Positions 9,701 to 24,700 of a stretch of DNA of 64,000 nt are shown piece after piece (the first letter of the stretch is position 1; every line of letters begins with the position of its first letter). The notes below the pieces were generated by a model. The model was not told the origin of the DNA. It worked only from the letters and a program-made list of their open reading frames with translations, and did not search any database. The stretch is from the NCBI RefSeq assembly GCF_015706575.1, contig NW_024037072.1, positions 28,087,162 through 28,151,161 of the forward strand. The letters run 5' to 3'. The DNA comes from Patiria miniata. Its lineage: Eukaryota > Echinodermata > Asteroidea > Valvatida > Asterinidae. Both the position numbers and the translations under genes were made by a program.

Positions 9701-12700
9701 TTGGTACATTGTACATGTACACAAGTACATGTACGTGTATGGTAAAGTTTTAGTTGAAGAGGACATTATACTGATTACTGACATACATGAACTTGAAACA
9801 AAAATACACCACCTAAATCTGGACACTTTTAGGGTATAAAGCCAAAACACTCCATACACAGGCTCCAAGCTAACACTTCAGCGTAGTCTGGAAATCGTAC
9901 TTCTTAGGTATTAAGAATTGGTTGTAAGTAGGAGTTTTTTTCATTTTTGAGTGTTTGTTATGTAGAAATGTACTGTTCACTGACACCCTTGACTGGCACT
10001 CTGAAAGTCGGTATGAGTTGAGTGCAGTGAAAAGTGGCCAGAGACCAGTTGTTGCTATCGATGTTGTGACTAGACGAAGAGCCTCAGGCCGGCACATTAA
10101 TATTATGTCAAACTGCACTTAATTGTACATAGTATGTACTTCACGTCATTGGTGGGAGAGAGAAATAATTTTCTTCAGTGGGGAGTTTTTCCGGCTTCAT
10201 GCCAAGCTGATTAAAAGACATGGATGTTAATTTCGAGTATGTGCTAATGATTGATCTGCTGCCAGACTTCCAGCAAAATTGCAATACCAGATTGCAGCGC
10301 TTAATAGCTTGCGACAAACATGGTGCTGTGGAATTCTACCTGCCCATAGATAAATCTGTTTTGGTTGGATTTATTGATACGGATACCGGAAATAACACCC
10401 CCGTACTTATTTTCATTCAATGGGGACAGTGGTCTGATGGACTTGCCAGAAGTCGATTACTGTATGAAGATTTCATGCCCAGCAATCTAAATTTTCAAAT
10501 AAGGTCTGTTTCTGGGAATCTGTTATTGCTATGGCTTTGATATTTTGCTATGGGCATGCTACATTGTACATTGGTTAGCCGTAGCTGTATCCAACAGTGT
10601 CTGTGTGGAACATGGCCGAAGTGTAGAATCAATCCTTTCAAACATGAGATTTCGGTGTCGTGTTATAGAGCAAGGATGTAAATGTACGTACCTCTGTCGT
10701 CCCTTTACAACACAAGATACATTGTACAGGTTTCTTTTGGCAAAAACCCAGGCTTCCAGAATCCATCGCGCAGGCATCGTGCAGTCTTGAAAAAAAGTTT
10801 GTACGTGACGTGCAGGAGATAACGCGAGCGTACGGCGCGGCGTGCAGCCTTCGAAATACACGCGCAGTATGCTCTGAATAGTCAATCAGCGTCATTTACG
10901 TATTCCTCAAGGCTAGGGGTTAGTGAAGGAATGCGCACGTGCCCATGGAGTCGAGGCTGCGTCCATTGGCTCTTGAAAGTGGTCAAAGAGCGCAATGCAC
11001 TGTTTATGCACAGAGTACATAGCTTGAAAACTTTTAGTGGCTATGACTTACGAGTAAAAAAATGAAAAAAGAAAAAAAAAATTATCCCGTCCATAGAGTT
11101 GGCGAGGGTCAATAGATGGCTTAGAATGTAGGTAGTAATGAACCCTCTGCTAAATTGTGAATCAAGACATGAGTCGTTGAGAACACTTTGCTTTGCAGAA
11201 AATGAATTTGTATTTTTTGGTTACTTTTATCACACGGGTGATAAAAGACTGTTAGTTTTGAGCAAAGACAACAGTGAAGCATGATTTAATAGTATTACCA
11301 AATTGGAGGGGGGGGGGACACATGGATGGGGGGGGGGGATGGTGAATGGTGGTATGGTTTAAACTATGTTTTGCACTCGCATTTCCAAACTAGTGCTTTA
11401 TTTGCCAAACAGCACTGTGGTCTTAGTTAGAACATTCTTGGCCACATTATGTGTAGTCAGTTCAGGCTGTATCGTAGCCCAAACAGTGATAAGCCTAACA
11501 ATGAAAGTTGTTTTTAATGAAACAGGTGACCCATTGCCCTGCTAAACTTTCACTGTGATTGATTTGCTGGTGGTGATATTATGAAAAGACAGCTATGAAT
11601 CATTCTGGCATTTCTGAAATGTTTTGAAAACACAAGACGGAAGTGGAAGATCAGATGAATAATACAGCGTGGGAAAAACAAAACCACAGGAAACTAATGA
11701 AAGCATCTCATTTCATACATTACATCATATTAAAGTTTTTAAAAAAATGTGCTGTCCCTTCAGTGTCCTGTATCATGCGTTAATTATTTAATTTTTGTTT
11801 AAAAACACATTTTTTGTAGCAGTTCACATTCATCAGGCATGCAACTTTTCCTCGGATCCGCTGATTTCCTCGTTTTTTTACTTCTCATGAATGCCATTAC
11901 AAATTGAAAAACACTGTACAAAGTCTTGTGTGGTTTGGAGTTTCCTCGTTTTTAAAAAATAAATTCCCAGTTGCATGCCTGATTCATACAAACAACAGAA
12001 TATGTGGTTGAGATGTCATATCAATTTGGAACGGTTGATTGCAAATATATATTTTGTATAAACTGCTCAACAAGTAACGTTTTGGGTTGTGATATGTTTT
12101 TTCGTTTCTTCAGAGATTCCTGTCTCATACGCGTGAAAGCCCAAGTGATGACGCGTACTGAGGAGGGGTGGGGGCCTCTCGGCAACGGGGGCTACGGCAT
12201 TGTGGGAATCTACAGGCTGAGCCCCGAGACTAAGAAGGTGGAATACATGATAGTGGGCACCAACTCTGCCAGGGACACGGTAAGTTGGCCGAACTCTCCC
12301 TGCACTTTGTGAAGCAAAATAACCCCTGTTGAATACTTTGGTTTTCACTACCCACGTGTGACTCACTTTCCAGAACTGAAACTCTTTCTGTCTTGACATC
12401 TTCAAAGTAGCCGATACATAGAGAAACCAGACTTTCACTTTCGCACATTCTTTGTGTCTGAATTGCCATTTGTCTGTATTCGCACAAATGTGTACGATAC
12501 ATTGTATTTACGCTGTGGCTTCAAACATTGAAGATGAGTTTAAAGGCCAAAAATCCACAGACTTGCGTCTGAGGTAGTGACAAGAATGATTCAATTGTAA
12601 TCCCAACGATGACCCTAGTATGAGGCCACTTCTTTGCCATGGCAACCCATTATTGTCCATCAAAATCTTTGTACGGTGTAATCAGGGTCGTTTATACCCA

Positions 12701-15700
12701 AAGCGGAGAAATCTGTGGAATGTTACTTTGGTAAACATCGCAGTCACTTTGCTCGCCGGGCGAGTGCCATGCCAAATAGCGTCCAGTCCTGGTTTTTTTT
12801 TGCGTTTCCAGTTCAACAAAGTCCCGCTTGTTGGGAAGTGCTGGGCTTCCTGAAGAGTGCCCTTCATTTTATAACTCGCCACCCAACGAGTGCGCCCGAT
12901 GGATCCCACTTTTGGGTGATTGTGGGCAGTTTCAGTGTGTGTGGCTGCCCACTTGGCCAACAACTGGGCACGTCTTGGGGAATGTTTAGGAGTTAATTTG
13001 GGGACCGAAGTGTAACCCACAGTGTTTGTAATGCAGTCACTAATTGGGCCTACAGGCAATTTTTAGGGGGCGGGGGTTGACTTAGCGTGGAGACATGCTT
13101 GCACAAAAACTGTAATAATTGGGGCTCTGTTGCAGACTAATTCAGTGCTATTACATGAAGTTGAAACCAGTCACTTGTTACCAACAGGACATGCACGCTG
13201 ATCTAAAGTGGAGTTTGTAAACTTAACTTTGACTTCCATCGTTCAGTTGTGACAGTTTGTTGCTCGGTGTCTCTACTTATTTTCCAAAAGTATGCACGCG
13301 ATGTCTTGTCAAGAGATTGTCAAAAGTATGCGTTTCATTAAGAACATATAGTTCTATCATGTCAACCCGACTGATCTCGTTTGTATACATGTGTACTTCG
13401 AGAGCAGGGTATGAAGCCTTTGCATTATGGACCCCTTATGCGTATAACTATTATGTTCCTAACGATCACAACAGTTGATGGCCACAGACACAATTGAAAT
13501 GAGCAAGCTTTGGCAGAAATTGAAGCAGCATTGTGCCGGGCATGTACATGTAAAATGCAGACTGGCATGTATGGAGACATGCACATATTGTCGCCATTTA
13601 AAGGCTAGGTGCACCACAAGTAGATACTTCCATTTGGTAATCATTGACTTCCTCCCCAGTGTATGCAGCCCCTACCTGACTGATGCCAAATAACTGTATG
13701 GCTGGCATTTGAGATATATCGCAGTGCTGCAGTTCATGTACAGTGCGATTTTGCACATATGTATACAATGTATACATATACATGTACATGTGCACAAAAA
13801 TGCATTGTAATACAACCAGGCTAGAGTCTACATGTACACATGTACACCATTTTATTTTATTTTTCAATGATATATTTTTTTCATTTTGAAATTGAGGTAC
13901 ACTACATGTACATGTACATGTACCGTACAATGACCATACCGTATGTGCATGGGTGTACATGTACATGTATGTTTTCTGATGGCAGGTAGCAACAGCAAAT
14001 CTGTAAAAAGTACAGGGATGCAAATTAATTCGCTATAGACAAGATCGTGTCAATGTAAAATTGTCATGTTTTTAAAATGTTCATTATTATTTTAGTTCAG
14101 GTTTTTACAAGTTCATGATATCTGAGTTTGTTGAACATGTACAGTTCTCCATGAATTATATACATGTACATGTAATGTGGATTTTGAAATGGCTTATTGT
14201 GTGTTAGATAAATTTACATTATAATTCAACTAATTAATTTCTAAGTTGAACTAAGATGTTGTTGGAGCTGGGTTTCAACTTGCGAGCTCAGGATTGCCTA
14301 ACAATGTCTTTGTTCGAGACGTTGAGCAAATGAGCTACACAACTTGTATACGTAGATGTACTAAACATGTACGGTAAGAAAGTACATGGAGACCTGTATA
14401 TATATGTACACATGTACATGTACATGTACATTACATTATGAATTTCAAATGAGCCTCAGAATGGAGGACAATTGGAAACATACATGCAGAGGATTGAAAA
14501 CAGAAAGAGCCCTCCAATGCTGGAGCGCTGTATTTGATCTTGTGGTTTTATTTTTGGTTTGCATCACTTGGGCTTTGAAAAACATTGCTGTAAATGATTG
14601 TCCCTTTCCTGTACATGAAAAAAATGTCCCCCTGTGCTGTGAATAAACTGTTCCTTTTTTGGAGGAATGTATAGATCTGTTAGAATTGGTTTAACACTGT
14701 GGGTTCCTGTTAGTGGATCTGATGAAAAGCGAACTAATTGCCTGACTGACTCTGAATGAGAGTTCTTCCTGTCGGCTGCCCTCCTCCATCCAGTCAAAAG
14801 ACACCCAGTGGCTGGGCCTGGCTTGTGGGGCATCAATGCCTCCATTGTATTCAGTGAAGTGTGGGATGGAATAAAGGGTCCCCAGACTGTTGTTGAGCAG
14901 TGTGGTAATTTACACAGGAAGAGTCACCCCATTTTGTGGTTTAGGGTCCCTATTCAAACTCAAAGCCCTGAACAGTTATAAATATGTGGCTGTATGTGGC
15001 ATTCATTTCAATCAATTGTAGAAGTTACTGTACAGTTGCAGTGGGGTTTGTGGGAGCTTAAATCTGTTTGTGTTACAGTTGTACAGATGTAGAGATGTTA
15101 GGCCTATAGCATCATGCTACATTGTACACTGTGTGCTGGGTCATATTATGTACAGTAGTTCCTACATAGTACATGTACATGTGAAAGTGATATTTTGCTG
15201 AACATGTGGAAGTACATGTACACATGTATGTACATGTACACGATATTCCGTATACGGTACACATACAGATATTTTAACATATTTATGTACGTGTACATGT
15301 ACACTATAAATGGCCAGTTGATGTACCGTATTGTACATATACCGGTAGATATCAATACATGCACAAACTACAATGTACATGAATGGGTGTACATGTATAC
15401 TGTACATCAGATCCCAAGATTCCTTCAAAGTTCAATCTTAATTCCTTACTTACATTGTAGTTCTACTAAGTAGAAGACCATGTCCGTCAAAATCCATCTC
15501 TCAGTCTGCTACTCTGCTTCACATAACGTTTCAGGACCAAATCCGTTGAAATCCACCTGTGGTCACATGACGTGGTTGATTTCGATGGACTTGGTACACA
15601 TGGCTTGATCTGCCAAACTCCCCCCAAAAGTTTTTGTTCCCTAACAGAATTCTGCTCTCTCCTTTCTGCCCAAAAGCAATTTCGATGGCAGTTATATACT

Positions 15701-18700
15701 TACATTTGTACATGACTACATGTACATGTACATTGTAAACACAACTTACGAATACAATAAAGCGAATTTAACTGAAGTTTAGAAACAGCTGTTATACTGT
15801 TTTTATTCTCAAAGTTTTATAAAGTCCGTACAAAATGTTCACGTTTTGGGAAATAAACTCTTCATATCCAAATGTGCAGTTTATTTCTAGCTTTTGCCGT
15901 CTGACAACTCTTTGATTCCGGAGGACCTGCATGTAGCAGGCTTCTAACTTTCTGGTGGACATTCCTTTCACCATGGTGTTAACGTCACTTTGCATGTTGT
16001 TCTTTCAATCCATATGTCTAGGCATGGAAGCTTGGCATCTCAGGGTTGAAAACAGTGTGTTGTTTGAAAGCATGTGTAGGCACCATTGTATGCATGAATG
16101 GTTCCATTCACCGGATATCGGAATACATTCAAAATAGAGGATCTTCCATGATTCTCAAATTAATATATATTTTCCTGCCTGTCCACCCCTGGAGTAAACG
16201 GAGGGGATGGAGGTAATTATAGACAAAACATGGTAATTTTTGGAATTTTAAACAACTGTACCGGTATGTGTTCTTTCAAATTGTGCTCGAGTTTGTATTG
16301 ATATAACAAAGACAGATTTTTATATTTTATTGTTGTTTGGTTGAGTAGGGAGCGATCATTCCCTTTGTAGAATTTTTATATAAATATGTAGTTTCGGAGG
16401 TGCTGTTTGTTTGTCATGTTCATGACTGATGTTCTTTTGGCATTGTTTCTGACACACCCTCTCTTCCGTTTCTCTGCGCAGAGGCTCATGGACTGCCTTT
16501 TACGACGCGACGTGGAATACAACAAACCGACGCCGACCTTCAGACATTGGAGGACGCAAGACTCCAAGTTTGGACTGACGTTCTCCAACCCCTCCGACGC
16601 GAGAGCCTTCGACCGAGGATTCGCCAGAGTTGTACAGGAACTTGACGACGGTTTGTACCAATTTTCTTTTATGTATTCATGCATTTTCCTAATATCAGAA
16701 ACAGAGGCTTGGGCAAACTTGTTACTAAAGGTAATTATACAACATTTGTTTTTGCTGTCATTTTCAGAAATGGATGAATCTGGAGTTAGTATTTTAAAGC
16801 AGTTATTGATAATCTGACCTGTGTATATTCAACACCAACAGTTTAGGCCATGTGCATGCCACTTTTTGTGCATGCCGCTTCCCCCAGCTCCAGTATAAGT
16901 TACTGTCAACTTTCGGTTTGATGAGGAAAAAGGAAGCAATTGAAATGAATCGGCACTAGAACCAAATCACTCTTTAGTGGGTCACATTTCAAGAGACAGT
17001 TCATATATTTTTGTGGCTTCTTTTTTGGCTTGGGGTCGTTTTGATCTTACCGGTAACTCTTAAAGTATGAAATTGACAATTTAAAGTAATGGGCAATGAC
17101 ATTTGGGTAATCTCTAGGGGGTGCCTTTATAAGTTAATGTACATCACTTTAAGAAAGTAGGGCTGTGTTGAATACATACCAAATATCCAATCATTCACGG
17201 CATATCTGAATAGCATTTTATCAAGTAGAATATTATTTTTTAAAAATGTGAGCCCTCCTGAGAAGATGACGGAAAAAAACCTGTGATGTAATTTTTTTCT
17301 TTTTTTTATATTAAAATCCAGTTACTAACTGAGATAGAAACATGATATCTGTAAGATGATGCCAATCTTGAAATGTCAAAATATTTTTATCGGTTCCAGA
17401 ATTTTGGGATTTGCCTAATTCTGGATTGAAAATGACCATTTCTGAAATGGAAAACCTCTGTGGTGGAAGTCCTCATAATGATGACCGTTGACCTTCATCT
17501 GAAATGTTTCTCCTTACTTAGTCATCGTCTCCAAACAGAAACGAGTTTAATTATCCTTTATGTCGTATTAACCTCAACCTTCCCAAATCCCGCAAAATCC
17601 TCTTTGCCAAATGGAGGATTTTCCAGGATTGAGGCTATATGGCACAAAGGCGTGGCTGATTTTGGGCGGACCTTGTGTTGTTTATGCTCAGCCATGCACA
17701 AATTTAGGCCTAGATTATACTTTAATCCTCCGCACCGCTCCAGGATGTCACTGGCTCTGCCTCAACGTATTGACAGTGATTGCTGGAGGATTTTGCAGGA
17801 TTGAGGCAACGGTCACCCCTCCAAGAACCACATTCAAGAAACAGATGATTGTGCAGGATGGAGGATGTCTGCTGTTTTTACATGGAGGAAGTTGGAGGAT
17901 TTTGCAAGATTGAGGTTGCAAAATGCCTCTAGAGAGAGTTAGGGTTAACATAGTGCTGCTGTGGTCCTTGACTTTCATATTGAGTACAGTTGACTCTCGT
18001 TAGTACAAACTCTGTTAATACAAAATTCTGGTTATAACAAACATAAGGCCTTGGTCCCAACTGTGCATTTATTTGCACAATAAATGGGACTGATGTTCCT
18101 CTTAATACAAAATTCTGATATAACAAACAATTTGGCTAGGTCCGAAGGAGTTTGTATTAACAAGACTCGACTGTATTCATTTATTTACAGTGTTCACAAG
18201 AGAGCCTGAAAGCAACTTTTCAACTTTAAAGAAAAAATGGTCGGGCGACCCTCAAGTTCATGATGTTGATACTTTTGTACATGATGAATGTGTCCCTTGT
18301 GGAAAGTTTGATGCTGCAAACTTTTTAATATCTGAATTGATTGATTAACATTCAGCTCTAGGCTTTCTGCATGTATTCTGGACTCCCTGTGTTCATTGCG
18401 CTCTGTGGATATTTGAAGACAAGTTCTGATGGCTGTTTTGCTGGACATACACTGTACATGTACATTCTGTGTTTGCCTATACAGCTTAAAAGTTTTCGCT
18501 GTTCAGTCTTCACTCAGTTAGGGGGCACCTCAATACAAGGGAATAATTTGGAACAATAAGAAAAGCAATTACAGACAAACTTAAATTTCAGAATGTGTTA
18601 CATGTAAGGTCTACATACGTAAAGAATAAATGCATCAAATTGAATGAAATTACACACAGATGAAAGTGCCTGTTGTTTCCCCCCCCCCCCTAAAAAAAAC

Positions 18701-21700
18701 CCCAAAAATTTAAGAAGCCCACAGCAGATTTACTTCAAGATAGTAACATTTTTGGCTGCTGTTCAAGTAAATATACTCATTTCAATGTCACAATGGCAAT
18801 GTTTTGGACTTTGTGATATTCCAAACTGGAAGTTGTGTCAAAAGGTCTGCGTCTAATTTTAGTACTTGTATTTGGTGCTTGAGTTCCCAGAGTTCACACG
18901 AGTACAGTACGTACTACGTGTTTCATGTTTGTTTGGCCACAAATTTGATGTTTGCTCAGATTTCACCTCTTCAGATGTGGATAAGAAGAGATTGTTTTGT
19001 TTGGAAAGTTTTTGGTAATTCTGGCAGACCAAACATCTCACCTAACATTATAAACTACGTACTGTACCCATACAATCCATTGCACCTGACTGCATGATAT
19101 GATGCCGACTCTTTGGTAACAATTGAACGAAACAAAAACAATGTTGTTTCTTACGTGTAAGTTAAAGTTGAGCAAAGAAATCGACTGGAGCAGGGTTTGA
19201 AACTGCAACCTCCGGATGTTCGTCAGAGGTTGCATAGTTGAAACCCTGGTTCAGTTGACTTCAACTTCTTTGTTCGACTTTGAAATATACAAATGTACAT
19301 GAATTATTACAATGCACCTACCATACATGTAGGCAGTTTGCCTTTGTTGTCTATTAGAAATTTGTTTCGACTTACTTGAAATGTCATCAGAGATTGATTA
19401 CAGTAATTCAAGTACATTGTACATAACGTATACATGTACATGTACATGAAATGTATGTACATGTACATGTACTTTGTACAGGATGTATTCACTTTTATTC
19501 AGTACATGTCATTTAATGTACATGTACGCATGTGTACATGTACAATGACAACAGATGATGTACATGTACGCATGTACATGTACATCATGAACATGTTCAT
19601 GTGCAGTTAATTGCTAGTCTTGCACAGTGTATCCGGGTACATGTACGGTACCGGTATGTGTACATTGTACAACAATACAGATAGGCCTGTGTGCATGATG
19701 TACATGTATTTGTGCATCAGTTAGATAACCTCATCACTATTCATATTGCAGTTCTAAGAAGCGCACAGGAAGAGGAACTGAGTTGATGTGTACATCACCC
19801 AAGTCCTGTAATTAGACCTGCCTCCTCTGAAAGCTTCAGGGAGATCCCTACAGTGATAATGAGGAAGGCTCATGGGGGCACTGTGGAAGGCTTCAGATAT
19901 GTATACATGTACATGTACGCATGTACCGTATTGTACAAAATGTATGTACAGTACTGGTACATGTACATGTCTATATTTAAACATGTAAATGATTTCAATA
20001 TGAACAATTGTACAGAGACAGAAATTTATACATGTACGGGGTACATGGTACCGGTACATGCACCGTATATGTTTCATTACGTACAGTGTACGTGGAAGTT
20101 GTACAAATCACAGATGTACAGTACCGGTACGTGTACACAAACATGTGTCTTTCAAAAAAAAAACATGTGTAAAATGACACAGATACATGTACACGTACGG
20201 TACTTGTGCATGTACAATGTTAAATTGTAAATTACATGTAGGGTAAAACCCCCTGATGTATACATGTTCAGTGTACAACATGTAACAGGTACCGGTACTA
20301 TACATGTAGGTACATGTGTACACATTTACCGGTATGTCAAAAATGAACAAACTTGACTTTTGTTTGTACATGTACATTTTGTACAATGTACATGTACATG
20401 TACATTTTGTACAATGTACATGTACACTTGCACATGTACGTATGTTACATGTAGGTACATACATGTACACATGTAATTCTCGTTTGCCCAGCCTGCGTAA
20501 CACATTGTGTGGTATAAAGGGTGATGTGTGTGTTTGTGCCTGTGAATTTGGCAGTGACAGCGGAACTAAGCCTCCAATCTGGCCCAGCGAGTGAAATGAG
20601 AGCGCAGAGCGGTAATTGATGGAATGACTAGTGTAGCAGGATGTTCATGGTCAGCAAGCCAAACCTGTACGTCAAGGCCTACTTCCTGTCTCCTGTGCCA
20701 TTGTGTGTGTGTGTGCACAGATGTGTGCATGTGCTGCACTAGAGAAGTCGGTGCCTCTATATCCTCACTCATAAATAGCACTGTCAAAAGGTCAAGGAGA
20801 CAACTCTCCAACAGTCGGATTTCCCTCCTGACTTCCACCCTGTCTCCCTCCACCCCTCCTGTCATCTGTTGATTCTTTGCCGATGAGAGAAGGATTTTCG
20901 GGAAGGCAAAGAGTTTGTGTGTGTGTTTTTTTCCCTTCCATGTTCCAGCTATAGACAGGCATGCAACTTTTCCTCGGATCAGCTGATTTCCTCTTTTTTT
21001 ACTTCCCATGTGTGCCATTGAAAATAGAAAAACACTGTACAAAGTCTGGGAAAAATTTGAATTTCCTCTTTTTTTTGTGACTTCCCAGTTGCATGCCTGT
21101 ATAGAACAGTTCAGAATACAGTGACCAAAATGTGGAATCCACCCTCTGGCTGGTAGGGGTATACATGTACCTCATACATGTACATGTAAATTTGCAGAGA
21201 GAGAGAAAAAAAACGATTACCAGTTATGATGCGAAGCAGTGAAGCTTCTCTAATACTTTACAAATAACACTTTGGAATACCCTGAGAATGGTCTAAACCC
21301 AACAGCTCTTAATGCCTTTTCACACTGGAGCCTCCCAAACCGGGTTGAACTCAATCCTGGGTGAACCCAGGGCCGCCCCGGGTTGATTTTTTTATATTTT
21401 TCAACCCCGCGTTCACCCCTGCGCCGGATCAAAGGTGTCTTGTGTCTTGCAAACCAAGCTTATTTCGCTCAGTTACTAGTGTTTCGAACCCTGGCAAGAG
21501 TTTCAAACCTTGGTTGAAAATCTCAACCCTGGTCTGGAGTAAGGTTGAGTTCAACCCTGGGGTGAAATCAGTCTCAGGTTTGCGCGGGGTTGGCGCAGGG
21601 TTGAAAAGTTTCAAGTGTGAAACGCCGCATGTTTTCAATCCCGCGTCAACCCCGAGGTGTGTCTAGTGTGAAAAAGTTTCATAGAGGCATGATCAGTACA

Positions 21701-24700
21701 ATTATGTGGCGCTTGTTAAACACAGGTAGTCATGTACATGTCAATTTGAAGCCGTTCACCTCCAGACTGTCATGGCATTGTATTGTACAAATTGCATTGC
21801 CAGTCATCATGTACATGTAGGCTAAATTACATGTAAATCTAGAATGCCCCACATACATTTGGAAACTCGGGCTTCTTTCATGAAAAACAAGCGCGAAAAA
21901 AAAAATTAATGTCTGCCATTTGCCAAGATATTGGTCACAGTGTGGTGGCTGTACATTATTTTGTGCGAGTCACTGTGCTAGTCAGGCACTGTGAAAGTGG
22001 GAAGTCACTTCTTAGGGTGACAGTAGGGCAGTGGTTTCTTACGTTACAAATGTACATGAATGAGAACAGCCTGTGTAAGTCTCACTGAAATCACAGCTAC
22101 ATGTACCGGTACATGTACGTGTACATGTACATGTATGCCAGCCATTAAAAGGACATGTACCAGTAGTGCGCAGCACAGATTACCTACATGTAAGTACATG
22201 TATGTCCATGTGTGTACATGTATGGGGTTGAGTAAACAAACATGTACAACATACCGTACATGTACATGTACCAGTACATACATACATGTATAAATGTTCA
22301 TGCTTGTTCATTTACACAAAATGTATGCATGCAGAGGTTTGCGATATGAGGTCATACATGGATGTGTAACTGATTACAAATGAAATGTGGACTACTTTGT
22401 AACTAAATTCGGTAAATTTGGAGCAGTATTTTGATAAAAAAAGTCAATTTTTTGCAACGATGGTCGGCCAACTATCGTTGGAAATTGATACAAAAATTCA
22501 ACTTTTCTTGAAAACGACAGCACACCAGATGCCATGATTGCACAGGATGCTTGAGACACACTTATACTTTATACTCAAGAACGGTGTTTCATCATAATTT
22601 GGTAGTTTTGTTTTTTGATGTTTGCAAATGTTGTACACGTATATTACCTTTAACGTACATGTACATACTGTGTAGTGTGTATGCTTTCATGAATAATCTG
22701 TGCAATTACACTGTGGCTCAACAGATGCCATTATGACAACCACAGACCTGCATTGCGTATAGTCAGTTACAGCGGATTTGCCCTTTTGTGTCGCGTGGAA
22801 CCAGCTGGATTATTTTTTATTGTGCAAAGGACAATGGGGCTCGGCTTAAGAAATTAATCGTTTAATGTGATCGGCGACGCGCTGGAATTTCCAGCGGGGC
22901 AGGACACTGTGCACCATGTTGAAAGGTCAAAGGGAATTTATTCTTCTAAGCAGTGTGTTTATTTTACTAGTGGACCATGAAATAGAATGAGGTTTTCCAA
23001 TTATCAGTAATGAAATTGTGAAATTCGGTGTCCCCCCCCCCCTTTTTACTTCCTGTTTCAAGATTGTTTTCAGTGGAAATTAAACGTAGAGTACATCATT
23101 TGTCTTTTGTATTTTTTTCGTTTGAAGCCACAAATGTGCTCAAAATCTAAAGGAGGGTGCTGAACAACTAACCTGATGAAGTTTTACGTGCAGCTCATTG
23201 AGTGCTGTAGGCCTATGGTCCGAGACAGCAATATTCCGGGAATCTCGATTTCAACTCAAAAGTTGACGAGTCATGTTTTGAATTACGCCCGAAATCAGCG
23301 TCCGGGACACGTTCTCATTCAACCGATTGCAGCTACACAATGTCATGCATTGAACCGACGAATTGTAGCGACCGCGCGCGCGCATGCGTTGTGGCAATGC
23401 TTGCGCGCACCAGTCACCGAATTAAAAACAAATTACTAATGGAAATTTCAAAAAATGAATCTTTAGACGCATCGTTCGAAATGGCCGTCATTTATTGTTT
23501 TCTTCAACATGACAGCATGCCAGAAAGAATAATTTCGCAGGGCGTTTAGTGTTATTACAATCTTTAAACCCAAGCATATATAGTCAATAATAATTAATAT
23601 TGTCAGTTACTTTTTGAAAGCTGCAAATGATGTACATGTACCCTATACATGTACATTGTACCTTTATTAATGTGTATGTACATGGGTTCCCATTTAGACC
23701 AATGTGTACTGGGAAGTACCGGTAGTTTTGTTCACATGCATACACAACGTGATTCATTGACAGTTACATGGTGCATGCCACAACTGGAAACCATTTCAAT
23801 GTTTTTGTTCAGAGCGACGCGCACTGCTGCACAATTGACAAGATTTAGGGAGAAAAAAATGCGCATGTATACTGTACATGTACATGTGCAATATTGGTAT
23901 AGGGTGTGTGATAGGTCAGACCGCCCTTTTCCCTCTACAGCGGCTTTTTTCATCTAAACCCATACAAACACACCATTGTGTTGGGTTTGGGTACAAAACA
24001 TGAAAACCATGTTCTTTCTTGTGGGCACAAACTGCGCTCCCCCCCAACTGTGTTGCATGCATTCACGTACATACATTGTATACATGTACATGTACATATG
24101 TGTACATGTATGCATGTTAAAACACACCGGTGCCAAATGCATTTCGGAAGTTGCAAGTTTATAAAAAAAAAAACCTGGTATCTGGATTTGCTATCTGTGT
24201 TTATGTTTCCCCAATCAGGATGAGGAGACTGAACATTCTGGAAGTGACTTTTTCCTCTCCTTGTCTAGTAGGGGAAGTGGGATGTGAATAGTTTGGCAGG
24301 CTTGGCTGGATTTTTTAATTTAAAGGGCCGTGGTGGTATGGCCTTCATTGGTCGGACTTAATTGGTCATTTTGCATAAATGAAGAGTTTGTTTTCCAGAA
24401 CGCGATAAATGTGATTTTTGTTACCTTTTAGAATCCCTCCCTCTCCTGATTCCCAAAATTCAGTTTTGATGGCTGTTGTTTTAAGAGTACAATAACACAC
24501 ACAAATGTAAATTAGAACTAACTTTGTACATGTACCGGTACAGTACATGTATGTATCTTCTATCAGTTTTAAAAACCATGTAAAGTTTCACTTTTTTCAA
24601 TTTGATATATCACATTTTGGAAATCGACGTTTGAAGAGTTTATTTCCAAAATACAATACAGGGTGAGTAAAAAAAAACACCGAAAACCCAAATTTTAGGA

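Larger units (their letters stand above)
6711..12113 (+). other. SPRED intron 1
   Basis: A 5.4-kb intron holding a TIR element (7319-7857), a TTAA-flanked element (8064-8219), a SINE fragment (9084-9150), G-tracts near 11310-11340 and a 6-bp-TSD MITE (11834-11981) just before exon 2. I see no other exon; short ORFs are not supported by splice signals. Confidence 0.7.
12280..16481 (+). other. SPRED intron 2
   Basis: Holds the first TACATG-rich tracts (13540-15735), one SINE copy and a fragment of the GATGGATTTTGATGG repeat near 15480-15612. Open frames in the repeat tracts are low-complexity and not genes. Confidence 0.7.

Noticed and set aside
13598-14023. 141-aa open frame on the minus strand (and similar frames at 15162-15473, 19754-20503, 22044-22301)
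   Set aside because: They are translations of TACATG repeats (Tyr, Met, Cys, Thr, His, Val), open on both strands, with no domain or splice support.
20566-21042. 158-aa open frame on the minus strand
   Set aside because: It runs across half of a MITE with a target duplication and has no recognisable domain.
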